Shown: positions 22,950 to 36,788 of the stretch, piece after piece
Layout of the letters: every line of letters begins with the position of its first letter
Position numbering within the stretch: the first letter of the stretch is position 1
Assembly: GCF_047495875.1 (NCBI RefSeq)
Contig: NC_092462.1
Coordinates: forward strand, 32,088,023-32,152,022
DNA from: Pithys albifrons albifrons
Lineage: Eukaryota; Chordata; Aves; Passeriformes; Thamnophilidae
Direction: 5' to 3'
Length of the DNA: 64,000 bases
Program-made: the position numbers and the translations under genes
The notes under the pieces: model-generated
What the model saw: only the letters and a program-made list of their open reading frames with translations
Databases searched by the model: none
Told to the model about the DNA's origin: nothing

Positions 22950-25900
22950 GAGGCTTAAAGACCCCATACAGCAACCAGCATCCCTGTATCTACATTTCAT
23001 TTCCAAACTTTATAGGCTACAAACAGTGGAACTAAAATATTTGTGAACACAGAAAAATAATTAGGATTCCTCAAGAATATCTAGGAGTCTGTTGTGTGCC
23101 TTCCAAAAAAGGAATGGTAACTGTCAACCTGTGAGAATTTCTCTATTAAATCAGATAGAAAATTTGACAACTAGCCCTAGGCTTCAAAGCTTAATTTCAA
23201 ACACCTGTACACTGTGAGGAGCACTTGGAAGGGGTTCATCACTAAAGTGGCATCCAAGCATTTATGTTTCAAAACAGACACCGAAATGTGGCCAGCTAGT
23301 TAATAAATTGCCAGCATTATTTTTTGCATCTAACCCTTCCCTTCACTTACATCTTGGTGTCTTTTTTCACTCAGAATTCACATCCTAGCAAACTCTCTTT
23401 GCAGATTATGGAAAGAATGGAAATCTGTTTTGAATATAAAAGCCTACTTGACTAGGCTGCCTCTCCAACACACAGGGAAATTTCCTCCTCAACTTGAAGA
23501 GTTACTGAATCAGTGGGATGCAGACTGTCTTGGAAAGTGGAATTGCTCCCCCTCCTCCCCCCACTTTTTTTTTTAGAAGTTGCATCAGCCTGAAGTGTGG
23601 GGAAAAATGCATTGTCCAGTAAATCAGAGGATGAGCATCAGAAAATATGCAACAATTTATTAGCTTATTGGTTGTCCTGTCTCTGGAATGGAGACTAAGC
23701 CCAAGTATATCAGCATTTCATACTAAATAGTAGTTAAAGAAATAATATAGGTAGTGTTGGGAGCAGGAACTGAAAACTAGTGCTTACACCACCACCATTC
23801 CTGGATGACAATTCATCAGTTTTCTTTGCTCACTGTTGCTCGGGCTGTGTGCATCTAACAGTCACTATTGCAAAGACACTCTGTCTCAGCAGCAGAAACA
23901 GAATATTCTCCCCATCCTCATTTTTGCATGACTATATTCATGGTCTGACCACAGACACAAGTCATACTTTCAGGATCTTAGATTCAGGGAAAATTTGTTT
24001 AGGAATCCCAAGGCACCTCATATGTGGGATAATCAAGAGAGTTTACAACTCAGTCAGTATATTGATGCTTTTGGCTTTGCTCAATTATGGGATATTTTTA
24101 GTCTTCATTTTAAGTTTTCTAGTAAGTAAATAAAGATGTGTGTTGACTCCTAGTTGCTTAAACATCAATTACTGTTCTTACTGCCTTGGACTTCAATATC
24201 TACATGCTGATATCTAATTTGCTTTTTCTTCTTCTTTTCCCATATCCATGGAAAACTCAGCCTTCAGGAAAATCAGGTGGATCTGGAAACATTTGAAAAG
24301 TCAAGATTCAGACACAAATTTTGAAGAGGAGGGCTAAGGACTGAGGCATTTCAGGTTGCAGGATAAAGTAAGTAGTACAGGGGGGTTGAAAAATTTCAGT
24401 TTTGAATTCAAACACCTAAATTGTATTTCATGCTCACATTAGGCACCTAAGTCTTGCTTTTTTCATTTCTTTTAAACAGACGTTGGGGTTTTTTTACAAG
24501 TATTTTTTAATATATGCTCCAGTTCCTACTATTGTAATTCTCTGTAAAACTGAACACAATTAATAATGATGTAAAGAAACCTTTAAGAAAAAAATCCATT
24601 TTAGGCAAAGCATCAAAATGCAATAAAAAAATCTAGATCCTCCAAAAATCTTAACATCTATCATGTCTGGTGCACAAAGAAATTGCATATTCAAAGCTCT
24701 GTATCAGATGTTGTCTGTCTTTGTAGACTTTTCAGTGTTCAGGATATCAGACTAGTGGCTTCAATGGTGGATTGGCTATTATAGTCAATTTTTCTCCCTC
24801 AGGTTCTCCTTATAAAAGAATGAGCTGAACTTGATTCTTGTTTTCATTGGTGCTGGAGAGGAAACAGAACAGAAAAAACCAACCCTCTTTCTCCATTAAG
24901 AACAGTTAAGTGTGTTATATTCAGAGATTTTATTTTTCAGTTTTACAAATATCATCTACAGAAATATTCCTTGTAAGGGCAAGAACCATTCTTTTTTTTA
25001 GAGCTTGTGAAAAAGATCGCAATGACCAGTATGAAATGTGAGAGACAGTAGCTCGTCAAATAAACACAAACCAAAAAACAATTGGAGCTCTTAACTGCTG
25101 GCTCAATATGACTTTCAGAAAGCTGTAGTTTTCTAAATAAAAGTAGGCATGCTGTTAATAATAACTTGCACTAAAATGGTGTTCGTGTAGCCCAGCTGCT
25201 GTGGGAGAGACATTTTTCTCCCTTTAGAAAATGTAGATGCCTAAATCCAGAACAGAGTCTGTAGCTTGGCTGCTACAGGGTAGCACTTATTTCCTCATTA
25301 AAAGGGGTAATGCACTGGAAAAGTATTAGCTAAATAACTTACACCTTTCTGAAAAAAGGAGCTGTGGCAAGAAGCAGGGATGTGAGAAATCACCAGACGG
25401 CAGTGGAAGTCTTTGGCCAAAACCCACCAGAGCAGAGGAGACCAAGTGATCAAAGAACAGCTCTGGGAAAGCTGTGAGTGCAGTCCTGCATTCTGTGCTG
25501 AGCAGGAACACTCAGGCAGTGTGCTGCAACATACTGCTGAATTAAAACAAGTGGTATTGAAACAAGGGGCACAAATAAAGCAGATATATAAATAAGTAAT
25601 TCTGCTTTGTTCTGTCAGAATGAGATATGATTCCAGGAGCTGGGAACGGAAGACTGCTCAAACCAATGTGTCAGTGCCAGAACTACCTGCCCCTATCCCA
25701 CTTCAGGAATCTGGGAGAGAAAAGAATGAAAAACAGCACATGTAAGGAAAAATTAAAAGGGGTAGGTTTAAAATGCACAGACCTGTTTATTTATTTATTT
25801 TTTCATTGAAAAGGTGTAATGAAAATGGGGCACTATGTGAACAACCCCTGACTAGGAGCTGAAGCTCCTATCTGCATGTAGATAAAGTATGCTATAAAAA

Positions 25901-27914
25901 AAGAAAGTTAATGTACTTAGTCTGAACCACCTAGAAATGCTGCTTAGGAATATAAATTTGACCCAGAAGTACGAAATCTGGTCTTCTAAAACTTGAGCAT
26001 GTCTCATTAGTTGAAATAAGACACTAAAGATCAGTCTTGATTTCACGATGGCAAATAACTCTTTAGTCAATATTACAGAAGGCTGTTGATAGTCACTATA
26101 AAAAAATATTTTTTGTTTGTTACTTCAAGTGAAATAAATTATTTGCAGGCAAGGGTTTTGCAGTAAATAAATTGGTTTCTATGCTCAAATGAGAAAAGCA
26201 CTCTTTGCAGGAGCTCTTCACTGAGAACAGTTTTAGGAGCAGTTGTTTTGTTTGTGGGCTGTTTGTTTTGTTTTGTTTTTTTTTTTAATTAGGAATCCCA
26301 AAGGACTCTAAATATAGATAGTGTGGATCTGAATCAAAAATTGTTTTCTTTTCGTTTGTTGAATTAACAGGCGGCAAACAATTTATGAAAGAAAAAAGGC
26401 AATTTGAATCTAAAATATAAACTAGTCAATCCAGTGAAATTTGATGAAAGAAGGATGAAAAAAATCATGGAGTTCCATTAGTAACAGTAATGCATATTAT
26501 GGGGGAAAGAACAGAATATGATTAGGCTGATAAGAAAAAATTTAGTGCAAATCCTTTTTAAAAATACTAGGTTGTTTACTTTAAAACATGTAAATATTGG
26601 TGCTCTGTACAAAAGTACCAATGGTTTTCTCCTGCAATACCTTATTGCCTGAGCAGGGTTTAAGTTGGCCTTGATTCTGCAGCCCCACAATCCCTTCCTG
26701 GGGGCTGGTGGCATGTACTGCTCTTTTTCTTCCTCATGCTCACAACAAATTGCTATCCTGAACTCCAGACTGACAGGTTCAAATGCTGTGTCACAAGAGT
26801 AGCAAGATAAAGGTCTGTTTGTTCCTTTTTCTAATTGGAAAAGTAAATAAGGAAAATAATTCTATTAAGAAAGCAAAAATAAGTGACCCTTTCCCACAAA
26901 GTCACAATAATGATAGTGAGTTGGAATGAACAACAGGAGCTGGAAAGAAATCTTTTCCCTGTTTGGCTTGCCTTCTCGTATGTGACTGCTTTCCATAGAG
27001 AAGCATTGCTGGATTTCTCAATTTTTTCCATTCTTAGACAATCTCTTTTAGAGAGAGGGGTCCTACTTTCTATGCATTATAATGTCAGGACTTGGGTGTA
27101 CTGTAGCTTATGGTTCATAGTTCTCTGGAGGTATAAGATACGGATGGAAAACACATTATATAAATCCTCTCCTGTAGTTGAGAAACTTATTGCTACTTTC
27201 CTTAGCAAATCCAGACTTAGTAACGGCCCACAGAAGAATGGTAGTCTCTGTGATTGCAGTGTACTAGAAGCTAGACTAGCCCATTTACAAAAATGAAGCA
27301 TTATTTTTGAGGCAATAATTTCTCAGACTTGCTTGTGATTGAGCACTATAGTTTAAGGCATCTTTTTTCAACTTTATGCTATTTCAGGCTTTTTAAAATC
27401 TATTTGGGTTTTATTTTTAATCTGTGCACAAAGCAACAATGGACAACCTATTGTCTGCAGAAATTTTCTGGATGTGAAGAAAGCAGGTAGCCTAGAGAAA
27501 CTGGAGTCTGGGTGGGGACATGACAGGAAAGAAGGGTCTAGATGCAGTACTTAGACACCAGCATTCTAAATTTTAACAACTTTATTATGAGATGGAATAC
27601 CGGCTATTGTCCACACTTGTTCAAGTTTTTCAGTGAACACTTCTTCTACAGTGGGGCTTTTTCAGGTTTTTTTCCAGACAGATTTGTTAACCTCACTCCT
27701 GTCTTACCTTTGTTGTTGCTCTTCACTTATATATTTTCTTTCAGCTATGGACTAGATGAGAAGTGTGACAATATGAATATTTACATGTGCCATAAAATAT
27801 TCAGTGGTGTGCCAACACTTTTTACTGTACTAGCTGTGGAGATAAGAACAAAGTATATGCTGAGTAAACCCTCTCATTTTTGAAAGATAACAAGAAAAAC
27901 AAGACTTTGTACCA
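22950..27914. other. Non-coding stretch
   Basis: AT-rich sequence. Open frames at 23780-24133 and 26883-27296 are the longest but have no recognisable domain and no consistent splice context. A strong acceptor-like site near 27744 is followed by an open frame to 27883, again without a good donor. There are scattered A or T runs and a short tttattt cluster near 25785. Confidence 0.5.
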
Positions 27915-28114
27915 TACCAGGAAGAATTTCTTCATGGACAGGGTTGTCAAGCATTGGCTGTCCACAAAAGTAGTGGAGTCACTATCCCTGGAACTGCTCA
28001 AGAAATGACAGGATGTGGCACTGGCTCTGGTTTAGTTGGCATAGTGGTGTTCAGTCAAAAGTTGGACTCAGTGATCTTGGAGGTCTTTTCCAACCTTAAT
28101 GATTCTGTGATCTG
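27915..28114 (+). mobile_element. CR1 LINE 3' fragment
   Basis: The words ggaagaatttcttcatgg, gttggactcagtgatcttgg and aggtcttttccaacctta, followed by atgattctgtgatctg, give a near-textbook bird CR1 3' end with its tail. It is 5'-truncated and in plus orientation. It is less eroded than the copy at 17945 in its last 60 bases. Confidence 0.95.
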
Positions 28115-31100
28115 AAAAGGAAGAGCAAGAAATACGATCCCTTCTTCAGCTGGTAGCCATTTCAGAGTACTGTGTCCTGGACCTAATTCTTGGGATTAAA
28201 TACACTTGTCAAGTCGCTCTTAGTGGGACTGTTTTCTAGAACTTAACCATGGAGCAACATTATACCGCTGCTCACTGACCTTGAATAAGATCAGTAATAT
28301 GATTATTTGGAATGATAAATGGACACATAGGAGATGGGGCACAGATGTAAAGAAAACAGGAATGGAGCAGAACTTGCCCAGAGAAGAACCTGTGTTCATA
28401 CCAGGGGAAAATTTTTTAATGTGCTTTATGTCTGTAGGTATAGTAGATAAGCTTATCTTGTTTCTGAGACTTCTACAAAATAATTCCTTAACAGCAACAT
28501 CTCTTTTGAATAGCTTTGAAAATTACTTACAACTTATTATAAAGGTTTTAAATTAAAATAATTATGACACATTATAGAGAGTCTGTAATTGGTTTGATTT
28601 TGTTTGGGTTATTTTTTTTTAAACAGAAATTTCCTTCTTCCTCTTTTCTATTTCAATAATATGTAATAAACCAAGAAAACAGAAAAGTCAAATTTAATGA
28701 CACTTCTATAATTACTAATGACCCCGTTTTATCACATAATGCAAAAAAAAATATGAAAAGTCTATTTTATGTTTAATATAGCTTCCATCATTCTTAGAAG
28801 ATGCAGCCATATCTGATAAAAATATTGTACTTAAAACATAAGTATGTTTATCCCAGTTCTGAAGTTCCATTTCCACTGGAGGAGTCGGCAAAGCTAGAAA
28901 AAAATAAATAGGACCAATTCAACAAGAAAAATTACTTAGCTGACAGAAATTAAGACTGTTGTAGTGCATCAGGTTACCATTGCTTTGAGACACTAGAAGA
29001 AACTGGAGTTTTCAAAGATGATGCAAATTAGTCCTTCTTGTTTAGAAATCAGAATAATGCATGTCAGGTGCAGATTTCTTCTGTCCGTTTGCTCCTCAAC
29101 ATAGGAAAAGAAGGGTAGGGGTTTGTATAAATCTGTAAAGCCAATGTTCTGTTAGCAAGAACACTTAATATAATCCTATGCATTCCTCCAGGTAAGCATA
29201 CCTGAGAAATCAGTTACTTATGAATATTAAAGTGAGCACCTTTTGGGCTCTCTGGAATATGCATTTATGGTGCAAGTGCTACTACAGATTTTTAAGTTAA
29301 TTTTTATTTTGCTTAGGGAAAAGTAGGTGGCTTAGAAAAGCAGTTTTGGTGTCAAAAAACTAGGTGAGCACAGAGTAGCTCTTCAACACAGGTACTGCCT
29401 TTCTGTATATTGTTAGTAAAATAAGTGGCAATTAAACACTAATATTCCAAATTCTATTTGGCTTAAAAATTTAGGTCCAGTGAATGGATTTGGAAGTGAC
29501 AAGGCAACAGTCATCTAGAGAGTCAGTACAGACTGTTTCATCCCAGGCTATCCCCTGTGGCATGGTAGGCTTGGCTGTGTAGCTATTCTTGGTATTCTTA
29601 CTGTTCTGATGCTGTTCACAAGAGAGTACTAAGGAACAGAATTCTAACATTTTATCCTGAAGTTCCTTTTATAAATATGGCTAATCAATTCCTAGTATAG
29701 ATGGATACAGAACTATGCCATGAATATATGTATTATTTCGTATTAATTCCATTCTCAATAATATACTGAACAATGTGATAACTTTGTACAGAAGGAGGTA
29801 AGATGAAGGTAGGTCATTGTTTGTTGAAAGGAAAAAACAATGAGCAGTTGCAAGAGAGTAATTATTGTAATAAACAGCAGTTCCCTTTTTTTTTTTAATA
29901 TCCATGCATATTGAAATGCAAAGCCCAGGTTATTAAAATGAGACTACAGCTGGATGAAGCTGGCCCTTCAGGACTGGGAGTTACAATGAAGTACCAAAAG
30001 AAGTTATCATATAAAGACTTAGTTTATAAGTCTTGCTACAGACTGATATTTCAGACCTTTGTGAGTACCATCCTTTCAAACAGTATTTTTGTTGGCACTT
30101 CATTGTCCTTTCCCACATAGCCTCACTAGGGTTTTTGGGAACTGATGCTATTTATGAGGGTTTATTTCTTAAAATATCTCCCTCTGTAACAAAGTTCCTA
30201 ACATAAGGGAAGGCCAAGCCAAGAAAACTAATATAGTTAGGAGAGAAAGCAGGGTAGTCATAGCCAGTACACATGGGCTGTGGTAAGGGAAATACTTTTC
30301 CATTTGAGAGGTTTTGTGGATTTGAGCAGGTCCAGTGGAACAATTCTGTATTATGGGATGATTAAAAAATTGTAGAAATCCATTCTGGTGCACCTTTCTC
30401 AACACTAGGTGCTCAACAGTCAGAGCTCAACTATAAAAAAGAGTGAAAGAGAACATTTTGACTATACACATTACAGAGACAGGAGAATATTAGACTAAAC
30501 AAAAAATTGACCCCATGGAAATCACTAAATAAACGTTTCCTTCACAGGGAAACATATTGTATATAATGCTTTTAACACTAGACCTTTTTTTAAAATTGTC
30601 TATTCTGGTTGCAAAAGGGGGGCAAAAAGAATAAATTATTATGGGAAGGTTAATCCATCAAAACACTGACAGTGACATCACTACTCTCTGATCCTCAACA
30701 GAATTATTTTCATGATGTTCTTTCCAAGCATGGAGAAATAAATTCATGAGAAAACTATTGGTTACTGTGTAGAACTGCATCTGCTTAGTTGTCTTCTGCT
30801 GTACAATATGAAAAAAAGTAAATTTTATCATTGATACTGCAGCTGACACAGCAAAAGTAGCAGAAAGTTGAAAGTTTGTACCGAAGTTTAATCTACATGT
30901 AAACCCCAAAATTTTCTTCTGGAAACTCAAGAGGAATGTTTCTGAGCCAGAGACCTCAGACCTTGCTCTAAAACCTCTACCCATTCATATAACTGCTGCT
31001 CTCTGCTGCTCTAGTGATCTGTGGCTTCTGTCATTGTAATTCTACAGAGTTAGTGATGATGGCTTCATTTTTGAAGTATTAATTTGTTTAAAACAGCATT

Positions 31101-32090
31101 TATATGGAAAAAAGGTAGTACTATTGAACATTCACTGTACCACAGCATATCACATAAGATAATCATCACAGGATTGATAACTTGTAATGAGGTGCTTTCA
31201 CAATCTGTAGCTTCTCTCCATCACAAACTTTATTAAAAATGTCTGACAAGAGCTACTGTTCCTTCTACCTTCAGTCAAAAAGCCATAAAAAGAGAAAGGG
31301 CTGCTCCTTGTCACACTGAGAACTGCCTACATTGCTTTAGCATGCCCCATGACAAGTGAAGATCGGGAGATCACACACATAGGAAAATAACTGCCCTATG
31401 GGAAAAGAATTACTTTCCTGGGGAAGTATATCAAAGTAGCAGAAATATCTATAATCTGACAGAAATTAGTAACATAATAATTGACATATATGTTAAATTT
31501 ACAGTTGGTTTTTACTTACCTATTAGCAACTGAACACAAAACAATGTTAAGATGTGACATGTAAGAGAACAAAATTTTATCACAGACATTTTCTGTCTAA
31601 TATGGATATATATATATATAAATGGAAAGTGTTTCTGTCATTAGAATACACATGCACAGAGCTGTTTCACATGTTAGCAGATACACCTACTCACTTTTTA
31701 AAAGTATTATTAATGTCTGTCTCTCATCTTCATAGACAGAAAAATACCTTCCCACTGTGAACATGTGTCAGATAGGATTATAAATGTTTATTATTCTCAC
31801 ATAAAAAGGTTGCATTAAAAAACTTTAGCTTTTAACAATGTTCCTTTTTTCCTCTTCTTTCCTTGGCCATTTCCTATCTCATTTGGGGCTTTTTGGGCTA
31901 AAAACGCAACTCTGAACTTTTACTTCACTGCTTACAACAGGACAGATTTTGGTGAGAGAAGCCTCAGTGTCCAAAATGAAATTACAAACTGCATTTGGTG
32001 ACCTGCATGTAACTGTTAAGTCTTTGTTTTAGGGCTGGGTAATGCTACATTGCCTAAGGAAGGATTTCAGTTTAGTGTCTTCCTTCCTAG
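28115..32090. other. Non-coding stretch
   Basis: No gene or interspersed repeat recognised. A short (AT)n run lies at 31606-31621. The octamer atgcaaat occurs near 29023. Confidence 0.55.
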
Positions 32091-32114
32091 CCCTCCTTAC
32101 TGGCAGAAAAGAAG
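32091..32114 (+). CDS. Candidate micro-exon (weak)
   Basis: These 24 nt lie between a good acceptor (gtttagtgtcttccttcctag) and an excellent donor (AAG/gtaaga). The phase-0 reading is PSLLAEKK, and all three frames are open. It could be an optional cassette between 13393-13458 and 40623-40668, which share phase 0. The brevity means it could easily be chance. Confidence 0.15.
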
Positions 32115-33375
32115 GTAAGATTTGCTATTAACAGCCCTAGGGGCTTCCTCTTGTACAGCAACCACTGGTCAGGCAGGTGTGAGCAGGCACGTAACAGTGA
32201 CTGTCAGGGCTGGAAAGAGATTGAAGAGTGGCACAAAAAGTGTATTCAATGCCAGACACATCGAGGCAGGAATGATGGAAGCACATCAAACAAAGCTTCA
32301 TACCTCACCCACACAACCAGCTTTTCCTCAGATCTATGGGATTTGGAATTACTGGATTCTTAGTCTTTGAATTCACAGGCAATTTTTTGAAATGCTGAAT
32401 TAGTTCCATGGGAAGTCATACTTTTCTGGGAGGTATAGGCATAGGCTAGAACAGACCATTTCATTGCTCCCAAGGCACTAAAATTGCTCTGCATGAACAT
32501 TTCTCTCATCACTGAAAAAATACTGTGTGAGGGAAAGTAGATACTGAAAAGAAAGGCTAATGAAAAGGTTTAGTCTCTTAGAACACAAACATGAAAAACA
32601 TGAAGCTATTTATGTTATGTAAAAGAACTTGATAAGAGTGAAGCTGCACCTACCACATCTTACCTTAAACACTGTGCCCCTTGGTGTAAGGAGAGGGGGA
32701 AAAACAAGCATCCCATTCAATACATATTGCCAGATGCATTTTCTAAAACCTAAAATGACAAGTTAGAAAATCCATTTGGATTTTTTCTTAAAGTCTTCCT
32801 CAGCTCTCAGTTGAGCTTCTGTACTCCCTTGTGGCTGCAGCCAAAATGAACCTCTGATTTTGAAAAAGTCTTGATTTCAATGGAACTTCTTTCCTATTAA
32901 GAATGAGTCAAACAACAGAAAACAACCAATCTACTGTGCGTTGATGAGACCCTCTGATCTCCTGCTACAGTTGGGAGTGTTACAGTCCCTTGCTCCATAG
33001 CCATGAAGGGCCTTTGCACCATGTATGAAAAACAAAGTTACAGAACCTTTTGATATCATTCCAATAAAGCTTCATCACACTCAAAGCCTCATAAATTCTG
33101 TTACTTGAAAAGCCACAGAACATACTTATATAGCTTTCAGTAGATGACCTGCTGGAAAGGGCTTTCCTTTCAAGAACTTTTGTGGTGGGAGTTATAAAAA
33201 CAATAACAAATCTTCCCTTTGCATCCATTAAACAATAGAGTACGAATGACTATTATCTGATTTCTTTCTATGCAATGGTATTGCATTTCCAGTGAAGATG
33301 GGAATAAAGTGGTAGGAAAAAAAAATCACTCTCCTGAACAACTCTGAATGCAGAAACAAGAAAGAACTGAGGTCT

Positions 33376-34133
33376 TATAGAATCATAGATTCACTAATAT
33401 TGGATAAGACCCCCAAGAGTGCAAATTCCAATCTTTGACCAAACACCATTATGCCAACTAAACCTTAGCACTAATTGCCATGTCCAGTGATTTCTTGAAC
33501 AGTTTTGGGAATGGTGACTCCACCACTTCTCCAGGCAGCCCTTTCCAATGCCTAACTGCTTTCTCCATCAAGAAATTCTTCCTGATGTCCAACCTGAACC
33601 TCCACTGTCACAACATGAGCCCATTTTCTCCTGTCCTGTTGCTAGTTTCCTGGGAGAAGAGACTAGCCTACACATTTCTACAAACTCCTTTCAAGCAGTT
33701 GTAGAAAGTTATAAGGTTTTCCTTGATCCACCTTTTCTCCAAGCTAAACAGCTGCAGATCTCTCAGCCTTTCCTCATAGGACTTGTGCTCAAGTCCTTTC
33801 ACCAGCCTTGTTGCTCTTCTCTGGACCTTCTCCAGTACCACTTCTCCTATGACTTACTCTTCAAACCCTTCACCAGTTCCATTGCCTTTCTCTGGACATA
33901 CTCCAGCACCTCAATGTCCTTCCTGAATTGAGGGGCCCAAAACTGAACAGCGGATTTGAAGTGTGACCTTACCAGTGCCAAGTACAGAAGGATGATCTCT
34001 TCCTTAGTCCTGCTGGACACACGATTGTGTTCTTGACCACCTGGGCACACCGCTGGCTCATGTTCAGCTGCTTTTGGCCAGGACCTCAAGGCCCTTTTCT
34101 TCTGGGCAGATTTCCAGCCACTCTTCTCCCAGA
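33376..34133 (-). mobile_element. CR1 LINE, mosaic of two overlapping pieces
   Basis: Reading the minus strand, this is the end of CR1: the last part of the reverse-transcriptase ORF, then the 3' UTR, then a tail at 33376-33392 (tagaatcatagattcac on the plus strand). The left piece spans about 33376-33839 and the right piece about 33840-34133. Both contain the same stretch of ORF (minus-strand readings [16 protein letters not shown] and [16 protein letters not shown]), so about 70 bp is present twice in diverged form. Either a second truncated CR1 inserted next to the first, or an old tandem duplication occurred. Stops and frameshifts show that it is dead. Confidence 0.93.
33862..34020 (-). 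pseudogene. CR1 reverse-transcriptase C-terminal remnant
   Basis: The minus-strand frame contains [19 protein letters not shown] and [19 protein letters not shown], the well-known C-terminal block of the CR1 ORF2 reverse transcriptase. CR1 consensus proteins read much the same here. The enzyme copies CR1 RNA at the target site. This piece holds no catalytic residues and ends in a stop after KSKS. Upstream (right) the frame is shifted relative to the family. Confidence 0.85.
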
Positions 34134-36788
34134 ATCTCCTAGGTTTATTGAAATGACAAATCAAAACTGTTGCAGAGATTTGATTCTGAAGTAAACACAA
34201 TATGGATGGCTGTTTAGTATACTACTCACATCCTGTTCCCCACTTTAGTAGAGGATTCTTGTTTGCTGTAGTAGAGACCTTTCTTAATTTACCTGAGAAT
34301 TTGGTATGCCTCTGCTATCACCCAAGAGCCTGTCATTACCTGTGGATATTAGGAAGCGTATCAGAATTTTGTTTTCTGCTGTCTTTTATATTTTCTGAAA
34401 AAACTGCTACATCTTCTGGAGTATAGAAAAACCTGCAAAAAAGGCAATAACTCCACTAACTACTGAAAATAACATTTGAAAAACAACAATCAAAAACCAG
34501 AAATCTTAAAAAATGCAGAAGTATTTGAATTTCCTTACATAATTTTGCTGGTATACCTTTTGATACAGCCAATGCACAAAGCTGCTTCCAAGGTACCTAC
34601 AGTAGGTCCTGAATATTAATATTCCTATAATTTATTACATGCTTCTTTTTAACCATCACTTTTAGAGATTTTTATAGCTAGATGCACAAGATTAAAAGCA
34701 GTTCAGAAATTTATTTTGCAGCTTTAAATATCAAACCCCACTACTAGGAAGGTAGATTTTACTTCTGAACCAGGACACAAGAGAATTGATAGCAGAAGAA
34801 ACTTTAAGAAGACATAAGTAGAAATTTTTGTTTTCTCTGCATCTTTCACTGCTTTCTTTTCTGAACAGATAGACTCCCAGGCTTGGGGGCTTGCTAATAT
34901 GCCACCCCTACATTTCAGGCAAATTGAAAACTTTCATTCACAGAGAAGTTAACTCATGACAATATATATTTGTCATTGCTAATGAACTCCATAAATCAAG
35001 GTGCAATTCAAAAATAAATACCTTTACAACATTACAGACATTATCTATACTTGATACATTTGTGCACATCCACAGGTGCACATGGAAAAAATGAAGTCTA
35101 GCACTTTTAGCGATGTTTAGTTTTGGAATAAAAACCAGGAAATCTATTTCCATAATTTATTTTGTAAAACATTAAACAGTAACCACATAATTCTTTCCAG
35201 AAGAAAAGAGAAAGGTTTCTGAAATCTAATTATATATTCACTCAATAAGTTGGGGAGATATTTAACAATTTCTCATGTGCAGACAGCCTGCCTTTACAAA
35301 GCACATATATGAACGTATCACCTCTACAGCTGAGCATATCACCTACAGCTTAACAGCAGCACATCCTTGATCTGTTTACAACCTACTGCTTGTATAATTT
35401 AGACCACTGGAAATCTAAGACAAGCCTGGAAAAAAACAAACCATAAAATAAAACAATAAAATAAATTAAAAGGGCAAGATTTAAAAAATGGGGAAGGAAG
35501 CTAAGTCCAGCTATTCTTGCTTTTTAGGGTTACTCGACTCAATTGCAACATTCATTCAGTGACATTCATTGAGTGACACAGTAAAAGGGTAATGGTTTGT
35601 AAGATGGCAAAGTCAACATAACATCATTTGAATTTTCTGAGCTCAACCACTGTTTGGGATTGCAGTACCAGAAACACAGACAGAATCCTAAGTTCCCCTT
35701 CTGACACAGAATTTCACCTGATTGATGGCACCCTGACTGCTAACTTGATGCTTGTCTGAAGTAAAAATCACTTTTCAGGCCTGTCTCACTCTCTGGTTCA
35801 TGTACTTCACATGTCCCTGTAGAGTATATCTTATACAGTGGGCCTTTGTGTAGTTTTGTGTTAAGGTTCCAAGGACATGGTTGTAAGGGTTTTTTTTCCT
35901 TGTCTTCTCAAATTTATATTAGTCAGGTTAAAGTTTACTTTGTTCAAAAGGGTCTAAGGACGAATATTTGATTGCAATGTTTGAAAGCTCTTACCCATTT
36001 CCTTATTTGCACAGAAGAAAAAAAAAAGGAGAAACATGATGAGAATATTTTCAAGATCTGCATACATTACAGTAACAGTAGCATAAGTCAAACCATACAC
36101 CAAATGTTTCACAATTTGTAGTTTCCTTTGCTAAGCATACTACCTTATTTTGTCTGGAGTTCAAAACACTTTTCTAAGATGTTAAGCCACTTCCCACAAA
36201 CTTCACTCTCAGGAAGTTTGAATTGGCTGCTTTTCCAAAGAAGTTTGAAGGATGCCAGTGTTCTCAACTTTGAAAACTCAAAATGAACTTGTATTCATGT
36301 TTCAGATCAAATGAAGGGCTTGAGTTTTATGTTTTATTTTTTAATCACTGCAGTGGCACTTTGGAATCCAGATATTCAGTTCTTATTTTTTTTCCTTTGT
36401 AAGCATTCACTCTCATATTTTGCCTAGTCTGTTTGACAGAACCATTAGCTTCAGCCTTTTCAAAACAAAAACAGGCAAACACAGATATTGTATTTCTAAA
36501 TCAGAGGCTGAGGGAGAACTTAAAAAGGGTCTATAACAATAAATAAAACACATATTAATGATCAGCTAAAATAGCTGATACAAAGTGTTCTCAACACACC
36601 TGAACAGATCCACTGACATATGTCTCAAATTTATTTTTCTTTTTTTTTTTGACTATGCTTATTAAATATATAAGTCTTAGACATTTTGAGATGAGTAATA
36701 TAATAAACAGTAATAACAGCAATACACTTTTCTTACCTCTGGAGGAAACCAAACCAAACAAAAGAAACAAAACTAAACAACTCACTTT
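34134..36788. other. Non-coding stretch
   Basis: A very strong acceptor-like tract ends at 34868. It opens a 27-codon phase-0 frame (IDSQAWGLANMPPLHF at its start) that stops at 34952 with only a GC-type donor in it. It could be an alternative last exon of the hypothetical gene but is not called. The rest shows nothing recognisable. Confidence 0.45.

Noticed and set aside
26883..27296. 137-codon open frame
   Set aside because: No domain, no splice or promoter context, and overlapping open frames on the other strand. Consistent with chance.
34869..34952. Very strong acceptor followed by a 27-codon phase-0 frame with a stop
   Set aside because: A frame this short is expected by chance, and only a GC-type donor is present. 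Kept as a possible alternative terminal exon only.
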